Positions 38,301-48,124 of a stretch of 64,000 nucleotides of DNA are shown here, one piece after another. The notes beneath the pieces were generated by a model. That model saw only the letters and a program-made list of their open reading frames with translations, made no database searches and had not been told where the DNA came from. Numbering within the stretch: the first letter of the stretch is position 1; each line of letters opens with the position of its first letter. Location: contig JAGGNK010006471.1 of NCBI GenBank assembly GCA_017590115.1, positions 219,809 through 283,808 of the forward strand. The letters run 5' to 3'. The stretch comes from Montifringilla adamsi. Its lineage: Eukaryota; Chordata; Aves; Passeriformes; Passeridae. The position numbers and the translations under genes are program-made.

Positions 38301-41300
38301 TCAAACCCAGTTTCTTCAAACACCTGAGAAGTATTTAGATGAAATCAGTGTGTATGTATTCAGAGTCATCCTTTCACAACCTATTACCAGAAGCGAAGGA
38401 ATGGCTATGTTTCAGATACATCCATGAAAGCTGCTGGGAAAAACAAGCCTTTACACATAGAGGTTTGCTAAGAAATAGAAAAAGGATCTACATGCTTTAG
38501 ATTTCTCTGAAACTGCAAACCTGTTATGCAAGCTGAAACAATTCTATTACACCTTCATGTAACAATTTATTAATATGGATGGGGTTAGTTCTCATCAGCT
38601 TCTGAGGTACCACTGAACTCTGTAGGCACTGCCAATTGAAGACCTCTTCAATTAGATTTTACACATATGGAGTTTATGGTTTCAGATCTGTGCTGACTCC
38701 AGTGAAAGAAGTTGAAAGATTTATTTCAGATAAAAAATAAACTGTCAGCCTATCCACAATGACAATCTAACCTGTCGGAAAAAAAGATGGCAACAACACT
38801 GCTGTTCACTAGTGAAATCTAAATACATTTTTCAAATCAACAACACCATTAAAAGATTTTTTTTCTCCAGTATAACTGTGTCCCCTTTAATGCATTTGCT
38901 GGCATAACTTGAAGAGGAAGATACACTTCATCTAACTTCTTCTTGAAGTAGCTGTCTAGTTTATCCTTGACAGGCATACTTAAACAAACAAAAAAAACCC
39001 CAAAACCCTGTGATTTCTCAGATACTGATTCAGTCCAACTGAAGAACACTAAATGCATCATACTACTTTCTCTCACCTTAATTTTCTCTCTCAAAAACTC
39101 TGGCTGTATTATGTTGAATGAACACTGAATTTGTACAGTAATATTCTTTCACAGGCCATTTTGAATATGCAGCTTCACTACATATCTATGTCTCCAGGAG
39201 CAATAAATACAGATTATTTCATTTTTCAGATTTTACTTGCAATATACACTGACTCTTGCTCCTGAAAATAACTGAAAAATAGCGTAACTGGAAAATAGAA
39301 AAGTTCTTCACAATTTTTACATAAAATTCTACAGCCTCCAACTCAGCTTTTTAGCCTCTTTACAGCGACCAGTGTACATAGGCTAAATTCCCATTTCTCC
39401 ATGTTTTTAAAGTTATGGTGACCCTTGAAATTAGTACACCAAAAGTCCTAAATTACATAAGATTTCCCAAGCACCACAAGTAATACTTAAATGTAAATTC
39501 ACAGTTCAGCAGAGAACTTTAAAAACAGCACTCACTTCATGCAGCACATTAGTGCAAAAGCATGTGAAACATAAACCTTTTTTTGTTTTATTTATAAAAT
39601 ATATAATTATTTTTTATATATTATTTATATATATAAATATATATTTTTGTGATTCTAATCAGGATGGCAGTCTGTTTGTATAATGTGTTCAAACAGAAAT
39701 ATATACATAAAAATAGACAAGTGTATATATATATATATATATTTATATATACATATATACACATTTATGTATTTATTTAATATATAACCTTAGGTATTTA
39801 TTTATTTAATATATAACCTTAGCCTTGATTACCATTTTGGAACTCAGAAAGGCACCAGACTGCAAGAACAGACTATTTATTCACACAATTTCAATAACAG
39901 GATTACCTAAGTAAAGTGCCTTTTCACCCAACACATGTATCCTGATTTCAGCAAAATTTCACTTCTTTATCTTAAAGGAGTTGATATAACTTACCTCTCT
40001 AGCAGCACAATCATGAGGTGCCTCTTCTTTATTTACTTTCCCTTTTGGAAATCCCCAACCAGATTTTGCTAAATAGCCCTGAACCAAAAGAACCTACAAA
40101 ATACAAGGGAATGCAACTGTCAAACATGAAGGTATTCTAACCAATTTCATTAAATGTCTTCCCTCCACCATCCCCTTGTTCTCCAAAAAAATATGTTAGC
40201 CTCAAGGAAGGAAACCGTTAGGTTTTCTGTGTTCTAGCAAGAACTGTGAAATATTTTACAGAATCATGTAACTCAGAATAAAAAAATAAAATCTGAGAAG
40301 GAAAGCATGCAGAAGTGTGCTTACTGACTCACATATTATATTTCTGTACACAGCTACCAATATCAAGCAACTCTCATATCTCTGTGAATCTGACAATGAA
40401 TGTAAATTTCTCCAGAAGAAAAATGTAAACAACAAAGAATTACTTCTGCCAGCATATGCCATCCCTCCCTCTAGACAGTCCTTCACAACTATTTCCATAC
40501 TTACATTTTCAAGTGTCTCATCAAGTATGATTGCACCATAGGTTGGCACTCCCATTTTGTATTCTTTCCACTCATCTAAAACCTTCTGTACATCTTCACC
40601 TTGAGGCAGTAAAAAGGGGCAGTGACTGAAGAGTATAGCAGCATGTTAAGGAAAATAAAAGCAGCCAGTTCCAAAGCACATACCAAATACAAAAGATATT
40701 CACTCCAAATTTAGAATAAACACTCCCTCCCCTAAGTCCTTTCAAGATAGAGTCTCTTGGAAGTAAAAAAAAATTACAAATAATCCACTACCAAACACTG
40801 AAAGTCAGAGAGCATCAAGTAATTCAGCAATTCCTATACAAAGCAATCTAAATAAATGAAAAAAAAAAAAAAAAAACCACAAACAAAAAACCAAAACCAA
40901 CCAAACAAAAAAGACACTAAAAAAAAAGCCAACAAAACACTAAAAAAAACACCAAGAAAAAAGACTGCACAAGGCTGATTGTTTGAAGGAAGGTAATTTT
41001 GAAAAAAAGTAACCCCATAACAGTTATTTTGAATATGTATTATTTGCAAACACATTTTCTTAATTTTGAAGTGAGCAAGAGACAGAAAAAATTTCAGTTT
41101 CTTGTGCTTGAAATAAATGGGAATGCACTTTTGCAACAATCATTTGTTAAGATTATGGCACAGATCCTATCTTCAGTATTTAGTATGCAAAAAAAAAAAT
41201 TTAATGACATATAGTTATAGAAATCTACATTCTAATACCGTTTATCAAAACTCACCATGCAGAGAAAATATAAACAACCTCTATAACCCTAAAATTTTGA

Positions 41301-44300
41301 GAGAAAATTTGCAAGCCCTTAATCAAAGTATTAATATTATATATTACATATATTATACTACCAATAAAAAATACTCCATAGCAGAATACTTAAAAATACA
41401 CTGCAGCAGAACTAATATTTGTGGCAAATATGGGCTAGAAAGAGAAATATGTAATGAACATATAACATCTATTACACTGCATTTTTTCTGCACTGCGTAC
41501 AATTAGTAGGAGAATTTTGTTGGCCTGAAAATACATTTACAATTAAAAACATCTATAAAATAACAGCATAACAACAACCAACAGAATAAGACCATATTTT
41601 TACAGTTTACAGTTAAAAGCTGTAGTGTTCTGAAGTAAATATATATTATGAAACTAACAGATAAGTATGTTGTGTATTGAAAGCATGGATAATATTATCC
41701 TCAAAGTTAGAAGCAATATTTCAATCTCAGATCAAGAACATATGGGACAAGGCTAAAACTAAAACGCTTGCTGGATGAAAGCCACAAAGTTTTCTCTAGC
41801 AAGGACTAGATAGTACACATTCCAGCAGCCCTTGCAAGCAACAAAAACAGCTGAGGCCAACCATTTGAATTCAGTAAAAATGCAGTTTCTACTCTACAGA
41901 AACTTCCAATAAATACATACCACTGGCCATGGCAGAACACATACCACCTTCAACTACTTTAATATTTACGTCACTAGTTACATGAAAATTAATAATCTGT
42001 GGAGTTCAGTTTGAAGAGCACCAACAGCTCACCCTTGAAACCAACCTAGCATGCAAAGTGCAACCATGAGAAAAAATCCTCAAACATCAGAAACAGACTG
42101 TTTTCCATAGTTCTTTAGCAGTCCAAGAAACATCTCTTTTGTGAGTGCCACAAAATGATGGAAGCAGTGAGCTCAGTAACATCACATACCTAGCAATACT
42201 AACTTTTAATCATTAACACATGAACTGACATTATCATACTATGAAATACTGTTAACAATATTCAGTTTGCACTTTACCACTGAGACAGAAAACAATCAGA
42301 GTAATAAAAAGGATATCAGCTTTAGCAAAGTCTCTTATCCCACACTGAGGTAATCCTGGTGTGTTTTGCATGTAGAAATCCAAATAAAACCAATGGGCAA
42401 GTTCAATCTGAAAACACACTCTGATTGCATTGTCTCTCTCTTCACTTGGAATGTGCAAAATAAATCGGCTGACAGGAAAGAAAAAGAGTAAGATTAGCCA
42501 AATCTACTGATTAAATACAGCTAACAATAAAACATTGCAACAGTACAATTCTTGATCCATTAGCACGTACCAACAGACCTCCAGATCCTCCTCATGTTCC
42601 ACAAGGACAGTAAAAAGTTTTCACAAAGTAAAATACAGCTTTTAAAGTCAAGAAGGAAAATGGATGATTATGATCTTTCAGAAATATAAATTACAATATA
42701 CTTAGTAAATTAACTGTTGTAAAAACAGGGAGTGTGAAGACAACCTACTTAAACGGCTATGTTACAAAAATGAAAGCATTTTTACAAGTCCATTAAATAA
42801 CATCTGCAAACTCTGATAAGATATTTCAGTGCTATTTTTTTCAGGACACAAGTTGAACATAGTTATATATTTTCACTTAAAACCACAGTAAACTAATAAT
42901 TTACATAGATTTTAAAATTCAATATGATCCTACAAATTTTCTCAGTCTGAAACTGAACATGAACAATCAGGTTTAGTCCAGATACTGGCACACAGACAGA
43001 GTCACTGAGAGAAAAGTTTAAGCAGCACTGTGTGATACACCATTTTAGCTAAGCAGAAGAAGTTTTATTTATTTATGTATTTGTATCGAAAGCAGAACTT
43101 CCTTTTTAGAAATTTAAGGTCATACACCCCACTGAACTTAAATCATTTGATGGAGATCTTTGACATTCAGCTCCTTAGGGCAACCAGCTAAATTCCAAAA
43201 GTGCATAATTATCATTGCTCGAAGCAGAAATTCTGTATCTTTACTTAAAATCTGACAAGTATGTCACAGGATCTCAGAACTGGTTGCCTCTCTAAGGCAC
43301 TCTGGCCAAGGACAGAGGCAGAAGGTCACTGCCTCACTGGTGCAAGCACACACCTGATACTCCCCAGGTTTCCAGGCACATTCACAGGTTCCCCAGGTAC
43401 TATCACAGGTCTCCTTTGCCACTCCATAGCCCTGCCCAGACCCCAGACCCTCACGCCCCTCACATAGGTCCCTGCCCCACCAGATGGTCCAGTTTGAAGT
43501 TTGCTAGTGAGAACACATGCACAAGAGGTCTGGGGAAGGCACCTGTCCCCCGCCCACACCCAGTCCTGCTGCAGCTGCCTGTGCTCTGCCCCTCACTGCC
43601 CTCACTCACACCACTTCCCCCACAGAAGCTGGTACCCAGGACACTCATCATTGCTGCCCCAGACACTGGGAGCTGAGACCCCCTCCTGGGAGTGGCTGGC
43701 ACTGAGATCTGCTCCCTCACTCCAGCAGCTGACACCTTGCCCAATATCAGACAGAACTCCCATCAGCAGCTGGCAATTCATTCTTGGAGCACACATATAC
43801 AGGGGGTAGAGAGTGGAATTATCCAGACAAAAATAAATATTTACTAAGAAGATATAAGACAGGAGAGTCAGTGACACTGGGGCAGAAGGGTCAGACAGTG
43901 AAGTGTAGTAACTTGCCCAGTTTTACAGCCAGCTCTTTTATACCCCTTTCTGCCTACCTTTGTCTCTCCCTGCTTCTCTTTTCCTGCGGCACTGCTCTCA
44001 ACCCAGAGTGTGGGATCCCCCCAGATCTAAAGCCCTAAGAGATACAAAGGCCAGGCTGATATTCCTCAGAGTGATGCTTGTGATTTCTTGGCAGTAGGTC
44101 AATTAGTGAAATTAACAGGTTTGTTTCTTGTCATTGTGTCTACTTCTGATTTCTTAGGTCTGTGTCTAAATATATTTTCATTCTGATTCCTTCACTTTTT
44201 TTCTGTTTTCAAGGAATAGGTCCATAATCAGATAAACTTGCTGGAACAAACATTCCTACACCCCCTCATCAACCAGTGGCCAGGTTTGGTTTTCACCACT

Positions 44301-47300
44301 GCCTTCCTTATCATTCCTCTGTTGGTTTTGTAGACTTGTGTGCTTTGTTGATGGATTTCTCATCTTCTTATCATTCTTTTGCTGGGTTTGTAGCCTTTAT
44401 TTATTTACTATGATTTTATTTCTCATCTTCCTATCCAATTTTCACATGGAAAAAGGGCCTTGGCCAGATACCCTTAAAGACCTTGGCAGGCCTGAGAAGG
44501 AGTCTATGTGAACCTCATGACTTTCAACACAGCCAAGTGCTGTGCCTGGGTTGGGATAATCCAAGCACAATGTAAACAGTCTGATCAGAGAACGGATGGA
44601 GAGCAGCTCTGGGGAGGAGGATTTGAGGTGTTGGTGGATGAGAATCTTGACATGAGCTGACACTGTGAGCTCGCAGCCCATTCTTTTGATGGAACATAGT
44701 GTGCACAGCAGATTAAGGGAGGTGATTCTCACCCTTTATTCTGTTCTCGTGAGACTTCACCTAAGTGTTGTGTCCAGCTGTTGGAACTTCAATAAAAGAG
44801 GATGGGGATATGCTGGAGCAAGTCTTCTCTGAGGCCTTTCAGGACCTCAGCGGGGCTACAAGAGAGCTGGAGAGAGTCTTTTTACTATGTCATAGTGACA
44901 GGACAAGGGGGAATGGCTTTAAAGAGAAAAAGGGGAAGGTTTAGATAATAGGAAAAAAATTTTTCACTGTGAGGGTCATGAGTCACTGGCACACACTTTC
45001 CAGAGAAGCTGTGGATGGCCTGTCCCCGGAAGTGTTCAGTAGCAATCTGGTCTAGAAGGTGACCCTGCTTTTGGCAGAGCGGCTGGGATGAGATGATATT
45101 TAAGGTCCCTTTAACCCAAAGCACTCTGTGATTTTCCCTTGCATAAATAACCTTATTCACATCAACATTTTACAACTTCCCAATTTTCAAGTGGCACTAC
45201 CACTTCCAGTTTCTTTTGAAGGCTCTGTTCTGACTGCTGAAAAGATCCCTTATCTATAAAGTTGCTGTAACTAAAAGATAACTTAAAAGTCTACATTACA
45301 TCATATCATCTAGTTGATGATATTTTCTTGCCCCAGCATTGCAGCTGAACATAAATCTAAAGATAAAATGCAGCAGTATCAAAGAGGAGTAAGAACATGC
45401 CAGGGATTAGGCTTAGAGAACAATAGCAAAGCCAAATACAATGATACCTATTAATCAGAAAGTTAACTTGTAAGTTACTTGGAGTGACTGAAATGCTAAA
45501 ACAGGCATGGCATCTCTAGGTTGTTCTAGGTGCAGCTGCCAGGTGCTGGCAGTGACAGGCTAATGCTGGACACACTGTGGGACACAGCTGGAGGCAGCAG
45601 CTGAGATGGTGGTGCCTGTGGGGAAGTGTATTTCAGGACAAAAATGCCAGACAGGCAGAGGAAGTGAAAAAAACAGCATGAAACAGCAGTGCAAACACCA
45701 AAGTTGGAGAAGAAGAAGGAAGAGGAGATGTCCATCCTACAGTCTTTGGAGTATCACGTGCTGGAGCAGATGGATATGTCCTGAAGAACCCTTAGCCTGT
45801 AGGAGTGATCCCACACTGGAGCAGGGGCAAAGCATAAGAGGGAAGAGCCCCAGAGAGGATGTGTTACAGACTGACCACAACTCCCATTCCCCATCCCCTG
45901 AGCTGCTCGCAGGGAAGGAGGTAGAGGAGAGGAGAGAATGAAAGGATGAAGCCGACATGAAGTTTCTCTGGGAAAAACAAGGATGCAGAAAAAGCTCTTT
46001 TTCAAATGTTTTTTGAAGAGGGGAAGTGTGTGGCTGGGTGAGATCTGGCCACTTCAGCAAGGTGAATCAACCACAGTCTGGAAGTCAAAAGACAGGATAA
46101 AAGGACTTGTTTACAAGACAAAGGAAGTTTCAAGAAGCTGCTAAACCTATATTATGACTCTGCACATCCACTTCTTTACTCAGTTAAACAACTCCATAGC
46201 ACAAGGCAGCATGACAAAAACTGACATGGATAGCTGTAACTTGTTATTTAACAATACCCAGTAACTGAGTATGAAAAATCACCTGTCACTTTCTACCAAA
46301 ATTCCCACTAATATCATATATAGATTGAAGAATGTAGGATATTACAGATATTTTTATAACACATTTATAACATTAACAGAATTACAATACAAAACACCAT
46401 TTCTAAGATAGAAGATTACAGTATCTCAAAGAAACACAGTAAAACACTGGGACTGATCCTATTACAATGTAAGATTCAAATACTCATGGGCCCTTCTGTT
46501 AGTCACCCCACGGAAGTGACACTAACAGACTGTATCAGTTTTGCAATCACTGCAATTCCTCTCTGGATTTTCTGAAGAAGTCTTAAATCTTGTGTCATAT
46601 GTGAACAGGGATCCGAAAGGCAAGTTCCTCTCTCTGCAGGGAGCCCAAAGCAGACACAATGGAAACATAAACATGCTTCCGAGGCCAGATTTAAGGAATT
46701 GAAAATTTACATGCCTACCACAAACTCTGACTCTTGCATGAGACAAGTGCAGAACAATACTGAGCAGGACAGTTCTACCTTCCTGTGGTATTCTCACTTC
46801 TAAACATTTTCGCTCATTTGAAAACCGTAATTACAGTAAGCGGGGTATCTTTCCTCTTCACTAACCTTTCCCTCTTTTACATAAATACCTCATAAGGAGT
46901 CCCTTGGAGGTGGTAAGATAGAAGGATTATTTCATGCCAAATATCACATGCAGTTTGTGTCATTACATTCTGGGGATGACAAACAAATTACAAAGTTTGA
47001 AGGGCTGCACCACACATGATCAGAGGTTGAGACTGTCGGGGGGAAAATGCAACTTGGCCCTTTTACAGAATCCACGCTTTACGAAAATTCAAACGCAAAG
47101 CCCCTGGAACAAAAAAAAGCATTTCACTCTGAAAGAACCGACAAGCAGGAAAGGGCAGCTTCACACCGAAGGGTGCCCCTGTGGCTCTTCCTTTCCGCCC
47201 GCTGGCACGTTCCCTTCCAGCAGAGGAAACTCCCCAGAAGGGACTCCCCGCCACCCCTTCCAAATGAAACCAGACCTCAGAGCAGCAAGTACCACATCAC

Positions 47301-47817
47301 TGCTGGGCTACACGTCACGCCAGCCCCACGCTCCCAGCTCTTCTTTCACCTGAGCAAACACCGCCGACGCAGTTCTACCTTTTCCGGCCCAAGCCCCGCA
47401 AGAAATCCCCATAAACAATGTTCTCCCACTTCCCCCGTGCACTCGGCTCCCGGCCCGCCGCCGGAGCAGCCCCACACCAGGTCCAGAAGCTGCCGCGGGC
47501 AGCCTTCCCGCCCTTCCAGGACGGATTCCATGGGGAGGGCGGAGCCTCGGGCACGGTAGGAATGGGCAGAGCCTCGTCCTTCCGCTTCCCGGCCGCCGCG
47601 GGACGGCCAAAGCCGCCCCTTCAGTCTGGGTGGCCTCGCACCCCCTCAATGTCTCGAGCATCTCGAGCCCCGCGCCTCGGGCGCGGGCAGGGTCAAGCGC
47701 CCTTCCCGCCCTCCGGCAGCAGCGGCACCGCAGCCCTGGGGCCGCCCCCGCCCCACGGCCATACCTGCATAGGTCGTCCAGGACGCTGCTGGGGATCTCG
47801 GCCCGTTTGGTCTCCAT
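32236..47817 (-). CDS. DCP2: DCP2, mRNA-decapping enzyme 2 (complete, 11 coding exons)
   Basis: Joining 47817-47765, 42468-42317, 40632-40505, 40093-39995, 38323-38171, 36567-36455, 36347-36240, 35548-35425, 34882-34775, 33133-33082 and 32399-32236 gives 417 residues (human is 420). Residues about 10-95 form the Dcp1-binding helical domain (E-L-A-H-W-F-Y, Trp44). Residues about 96-225 form the Nudix fold. The Nudix box is intact: G129, E135, R143-E144, E147-E148, G150; E148 is the residue known to be essential in human DCP2. Box B ([10 protein letters not shown]) follows. The rest is a low-complexity tail ending in the Phe-rich [10 protein letters not shown] segment, known to contact EDC4. 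The enzyme hydrolyses the m7GpppN cap to release m7GDP, committing mRNA to 5'-3' decay in P-bodies. The start is the METKR-type N terminus of the family. Confidence 0.97.
32400..33081 (-). other. DCP2: DCP2 intron 10, GC-AG type
   Basis: Donor CAG|GCAAGT and acceptor TTTAAGCAG. GC-AG introns are a minor U2 class, usually with a strong compensating match to U1, as seen here. Frame continuity and protein similarity on both sides fix the boundaries. Nothing else recognised inside. Confidence 0.9.
33082..33133 (-). CDS. DCP2: DCP2 exon 10 (52 bp, GC donor)
   Basis: A small exon found by protein similarity: [17 protein letters not shown] plus one base. Acceptor cttcaccag|aaatgt. The donor is gaaacag|gcaagt, i.e. 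GC instead of GT, with otherwise perfect consensus. Moving to the nearby GT four bases on would shift frame. Confidence 0.93.
33134..34774 (-). other. DCP2 intron 9 (1.64 kb)
   Basis: Standard GT-AG intron; no gene, RNA or repeat recognised inside. Confidence 0.85.
34775..34882 (-). CDS. DCP2: DCP2 exon 9 (tail) with NAGNAG acceptor
   Basis: The acceptor is ttaacagcag|agtcag, so either of two AGs three bases apart can be used. The second gives [14 protein letters not shown], 36 codons; the first adds one Gln. The rest is [19 protein letters not shown]; the donor is ttg|gtaaga. I placed the start at the second AG because it aligns best with the family. Confidence 0.92.
34883..35424 (-). other. 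DCP2 intron 8 (542 bp)
   Basis: Standard donor (aag|gtaggt) and a NAGNAG acceptor. A plus-strand frame of 132 codons at 34816-35214 is the shadow of exon 9 plus intron and is not a gene. Confidence 0.85.
35425..35548 (-). CDS. DCP2: DCP2 exon 8 (tail)
   Basis: Acceptor tgcactag|atccaa, donor ataaag|gtaggt. One base completes Arg; 41 codons follow: [20 protein letters not shown], then [16 protein letters not shown]. It aligns with the family's Ser-Gln-Gln-x-Phe and Gln-Lys-Pro-Tyr-Asn landmarks but is more variable than the Nudix exons. Confidence 0.94.
35549..36239 (-). other. DCP2 intron 7 (691 bp)
   Basis: Standard GT-AG intron with nothing recognised inside. Confidence 0.85.
36240..36347 (-). 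CDS. DCP2: DCP2 exon 7 (start of disordered tail)
   Basis: Acceptor gctcacag|accatt, donor gctag|gtaaga. Encodes [19 protein letters not shown], then [16 protein letters not shown]. The acidic [11 protein letters not shown] block is a family hallmark. Only 107 bases separate it from exon 6. Confidence 0.96.
36455..36567 (-). CDS. DCP2: DCP2 exon 6 (end of Nudix fold, Box B)
   Basis: Acceptor tttctag|aatatt, donor catcag|gtatgt. Encodes [17 protein letters not shown], then [19 protein letters not shown] plus two bases of Arg. The basic stretch and P-N-K-F-F are the Box B RNA-binding region of the family. Confidence 0.97.
36568..38170 (-). other. DCP2 intron 5 (1.6 kb)
   Basis: Standard GT-AG intron; a short direct duplication of ttttcacaaaagg lies near 36709-36733. 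No other content recognised. Confidence 0.85.
38171..38323 (-). CDS. DCP2: DCP2 exon 5 (Nudix domain, second half of Nudix box)
   Basis: Acceptor ttctcag|gtgttt, donor attcgg|gtatgt; 51 codons, phase 0. Begins [10 protein letters not shown], carrying the metal-binding pair E147-E148 and G150, then [18 protein letters not shown] and K-T-R-R-E-I-R. The first base pair of the exon is GT, so donor-like sequence sits right at the acceptor. Confidence 0.97.
38324..39994 (-). other. DCP2 intron 4 (1.67 kb)
   Basis: Standard GT-AG intron. It holds a very AT-rich stretch (39586-39822) with TA repeats, listed separately. Confidence 0.85.
39586..39822 (+). repeat. AT-rich low-complexity block with (TA)n and a short tandem duplication
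   Basis: TA dinucleotide runs near 39724-39742 and AT-rich neighbours. At 39769-39792 and 39794-39821 the unit gtatttatttaatatataac is repeated, the second copy with a TTTA insertion. Confidence 0.85.
39995..40093 (-). CDS. DCP2: DCP2 exon 4 (Nudix domain, first half of Nudix box)
   Basis: Acceptor tttgtag|gttctt, donor gag|gtaagt; 33 codons, phase 0 at both ends. Encodes [19 protein letters not shown], then [14 protein letters not shown]. This contains Nudix box residues G129, E135, R143 and E144. Skipping this exon would keep frame but delete half of the catalytic box. Confidence 0.97.
40505..40632 (-). CDS. DCP2: DCP2 exon 3, follows AT-AC intron
   Basis: Starts after an AC acceptor (tgctatac|tcttcag). 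Two bases complete a Val codon, then [16 protein letters not shown], leading into [16 protein letters not shown], and L-D-E-T-L-E-N. The donor is aat|gtaagt. A tempting AG inside the exon (ttcag|tcac) would break frame and is not used. Confidence 0.95.
40633..42316 (-). other. DCP2: DCP2 intron 2, U12-type AT-AC intron
   Basis: Donor |ATATCCTTTTT (42316 downward), branch site TTCCTTAAC (40653-40645), acceptor ...CTATAC| (ending 40633), with 12 bases from branch motif to the splice site. All three are textbook U12 consensus and there is no usable polypyrimidine-AG. Splicing here joins G|TC (Val) and restores [13 protein letters not shown], as in the family. Removal needs the minor (U11/U12/U4atac/U6atac) spliceosome. 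Confidence 0.95.
40859..40965 (+). repeat. A-rich, C-interrupted tract in DCP2 intron 2
   Basis: Eighteen A bases then runs of A broken by single or paired C (aaacaaaaaaccaaaacc and similar). The same style as the tracts at 31.8 and 54.7 kb. Confidence 0.9.
42317..42468 (-). CDS. DCP2: DCP2 exon 2 (Dcp1-binding domain), U12 donor
   Basis: The acceptor is cctgtcag|ccgattt. The exon encodes [16 protein letters not shown], then a helix with [11 protein letters not shown], ending G-I-R-D-F-A-K-A plus one base. No GT donor follows in frame. Instead, the boundary is gctg|atatccttttt, a U12-type AT-AC donor. Confidence 0.95.
43260..44060 (-). mobile_element. GC-rich LTR-like insertion in DCP2 intron 1
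   Basis: This block is much more GC-rich than its AT-rich surroundings. On the minus strand it has gggtataaaagagctggc (TATA-like at 43942-43936), followed about 90 bases later by an AGTAAA variant signal and T/G-rich sequence. That layout fits an LTR promoter and R region. No retroviral protein frame is recognised. It might instead be an unclassified repeat; borders are approximate. Confidence 0.4.
44308..44431 (+). repeat. Imperfect tandem duplication of about 60 bases
   Basis: Copy 1 starts ttatcattcctctgttggtt at 44308 and copy 2 starts ttatcattcttttgctgggt at 44368; both run through tttgtag and end in atttctcatcttc. Diverged, so not recent. Confidence 0.8.
44448..45136 (+). mobile_element. 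CR1 LINE fragment (end of ORF2 region plus 3'UTR)
   Basis: About 690 bp. The first part corresponds to the end of the CR1 reverse-transcriptase ORF (tatgtgaacctcatgac, gccaagtgctgtgcctgggt). The second part is the 3'UTR (gtgacaggacaagggggaat, tggcacacactttccagaga, gtccctttaacccaaagca), ending near actctgtgat. It is broken by many changes and not coding-competent. Confidence 0.9.
45500..46060 (+). mobile_element. LTR-like fragment of an avian ERV-L-type element
   Basis: Purine-rich text (gagaagaagaaggaagagga) and a block ctgaccacaactcccattcc, ccatcccctgagctgctcgc, gcagggaaggaggtagagga resemble a common avian ERV LTR that I recognise from memory. No coding regions flank it. The 111-codon plus-strand frame inside is not a protein gene. 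Confidence 0.5.
47765..47817 (-). CDS. DCP2: DCP2 exon 1 coding part
   Basis: Encodes [17 protein letters not shown] plus two bases of a Ser codon; the donor is tgcag|gtatgg. G at +4 supports the start, and the N terminus matches the family. The frame remains open upstream for over 300 bases because the CpG island has few stops; that extension has no family counterpart and I reject it. Confidence 0.95.
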
Positions 47818-47919
47818 AGGGAAGCGCGGCTCATCCCGACGCGGCGGAGGCCGGGGCGCAGAGAAACGGCGGGGGCGGGACCGCGCTGCGGGGGGGCGGC
47901 GGAGCGGCGGCTCCCGAGG

Positions 47920-48009
47920 CCAATCGGCTCCCGCCGCTGGCGGAGCGGCGGCCAATGGGGCGGGGCAGGAGGCGGGACCGGCGAGCTCAGGTGATCGTGG
48001 GCGGCCAAT
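47920..48009. promoter_or_regulatory. DCP2: Cluster of three CCAAT (NF-Y) boxes
   Basis: CCAAT at 47920, 47952 and 48005, spaced 32 and 53 bases, each followed by CGG or GGG. NF-Y works in either orientation and often as multiple spaced boxes in TATA-less promoters. They lie 103-192 bases upstream of the DCP2 ATG. Confidence 0.65.
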
Positions 48010-48124
48010 GGGAGGCGCGGGGTGGGGTCGTCGCGAGCGCGCTGATAACGCGCCGCGCCGGGACACGGAACGGGACAGCGGGACGGGGACGGGACGGCTG
48101 CGATGGAGGGAGGGGCCCGGGGCG

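Larger units (their letters stand above)
42469..47764 (-). other. DCP2 intron 1 (5.3 kb)
   Basis: Standard GT-AG intron, rich in repeat-derived sequence: an LTR-like block (43.26-44.06 kb), a 60-base duplication, a CR1 fragment (44.45-45.14 kb) and a second LTR-like block (45.5-46.06 kb). The 46.1-47.3 kb part shows nothing recognisable. Confidence 0.85.
47400..48110. promoter_or_regulatory. DCP2: CpG island and promoter region of DCP2
   Basis: Dense CpG and GC-rich, spanning exon 1 and its upstream flank. Upstream are three CCAAT motifs on the plus strand (47920-47924, 47952-47956, 48005-48009) and GC boxes such as ggggcgggg near 47957-47965. No clear TATA box. This is a housekeeping-type promoter; the transcription start is not determinable from sequence alone. 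Confidence 0.85.

Noticed and set aside
40621..40632. Apparent AG acceptor (ctcttcag) for DCP2 exon 3
   Set aside because: Using it would drop the V-F-S residues and break the frame from exon 2. The U12 AC acceptor four to twelve bases upstream fits both protein and branch site.
45606..46060. Open frames on both strands in DCP2 intron 1
   Set aside because: They lie in an LTR-like repeat fragment and show no known protein family.
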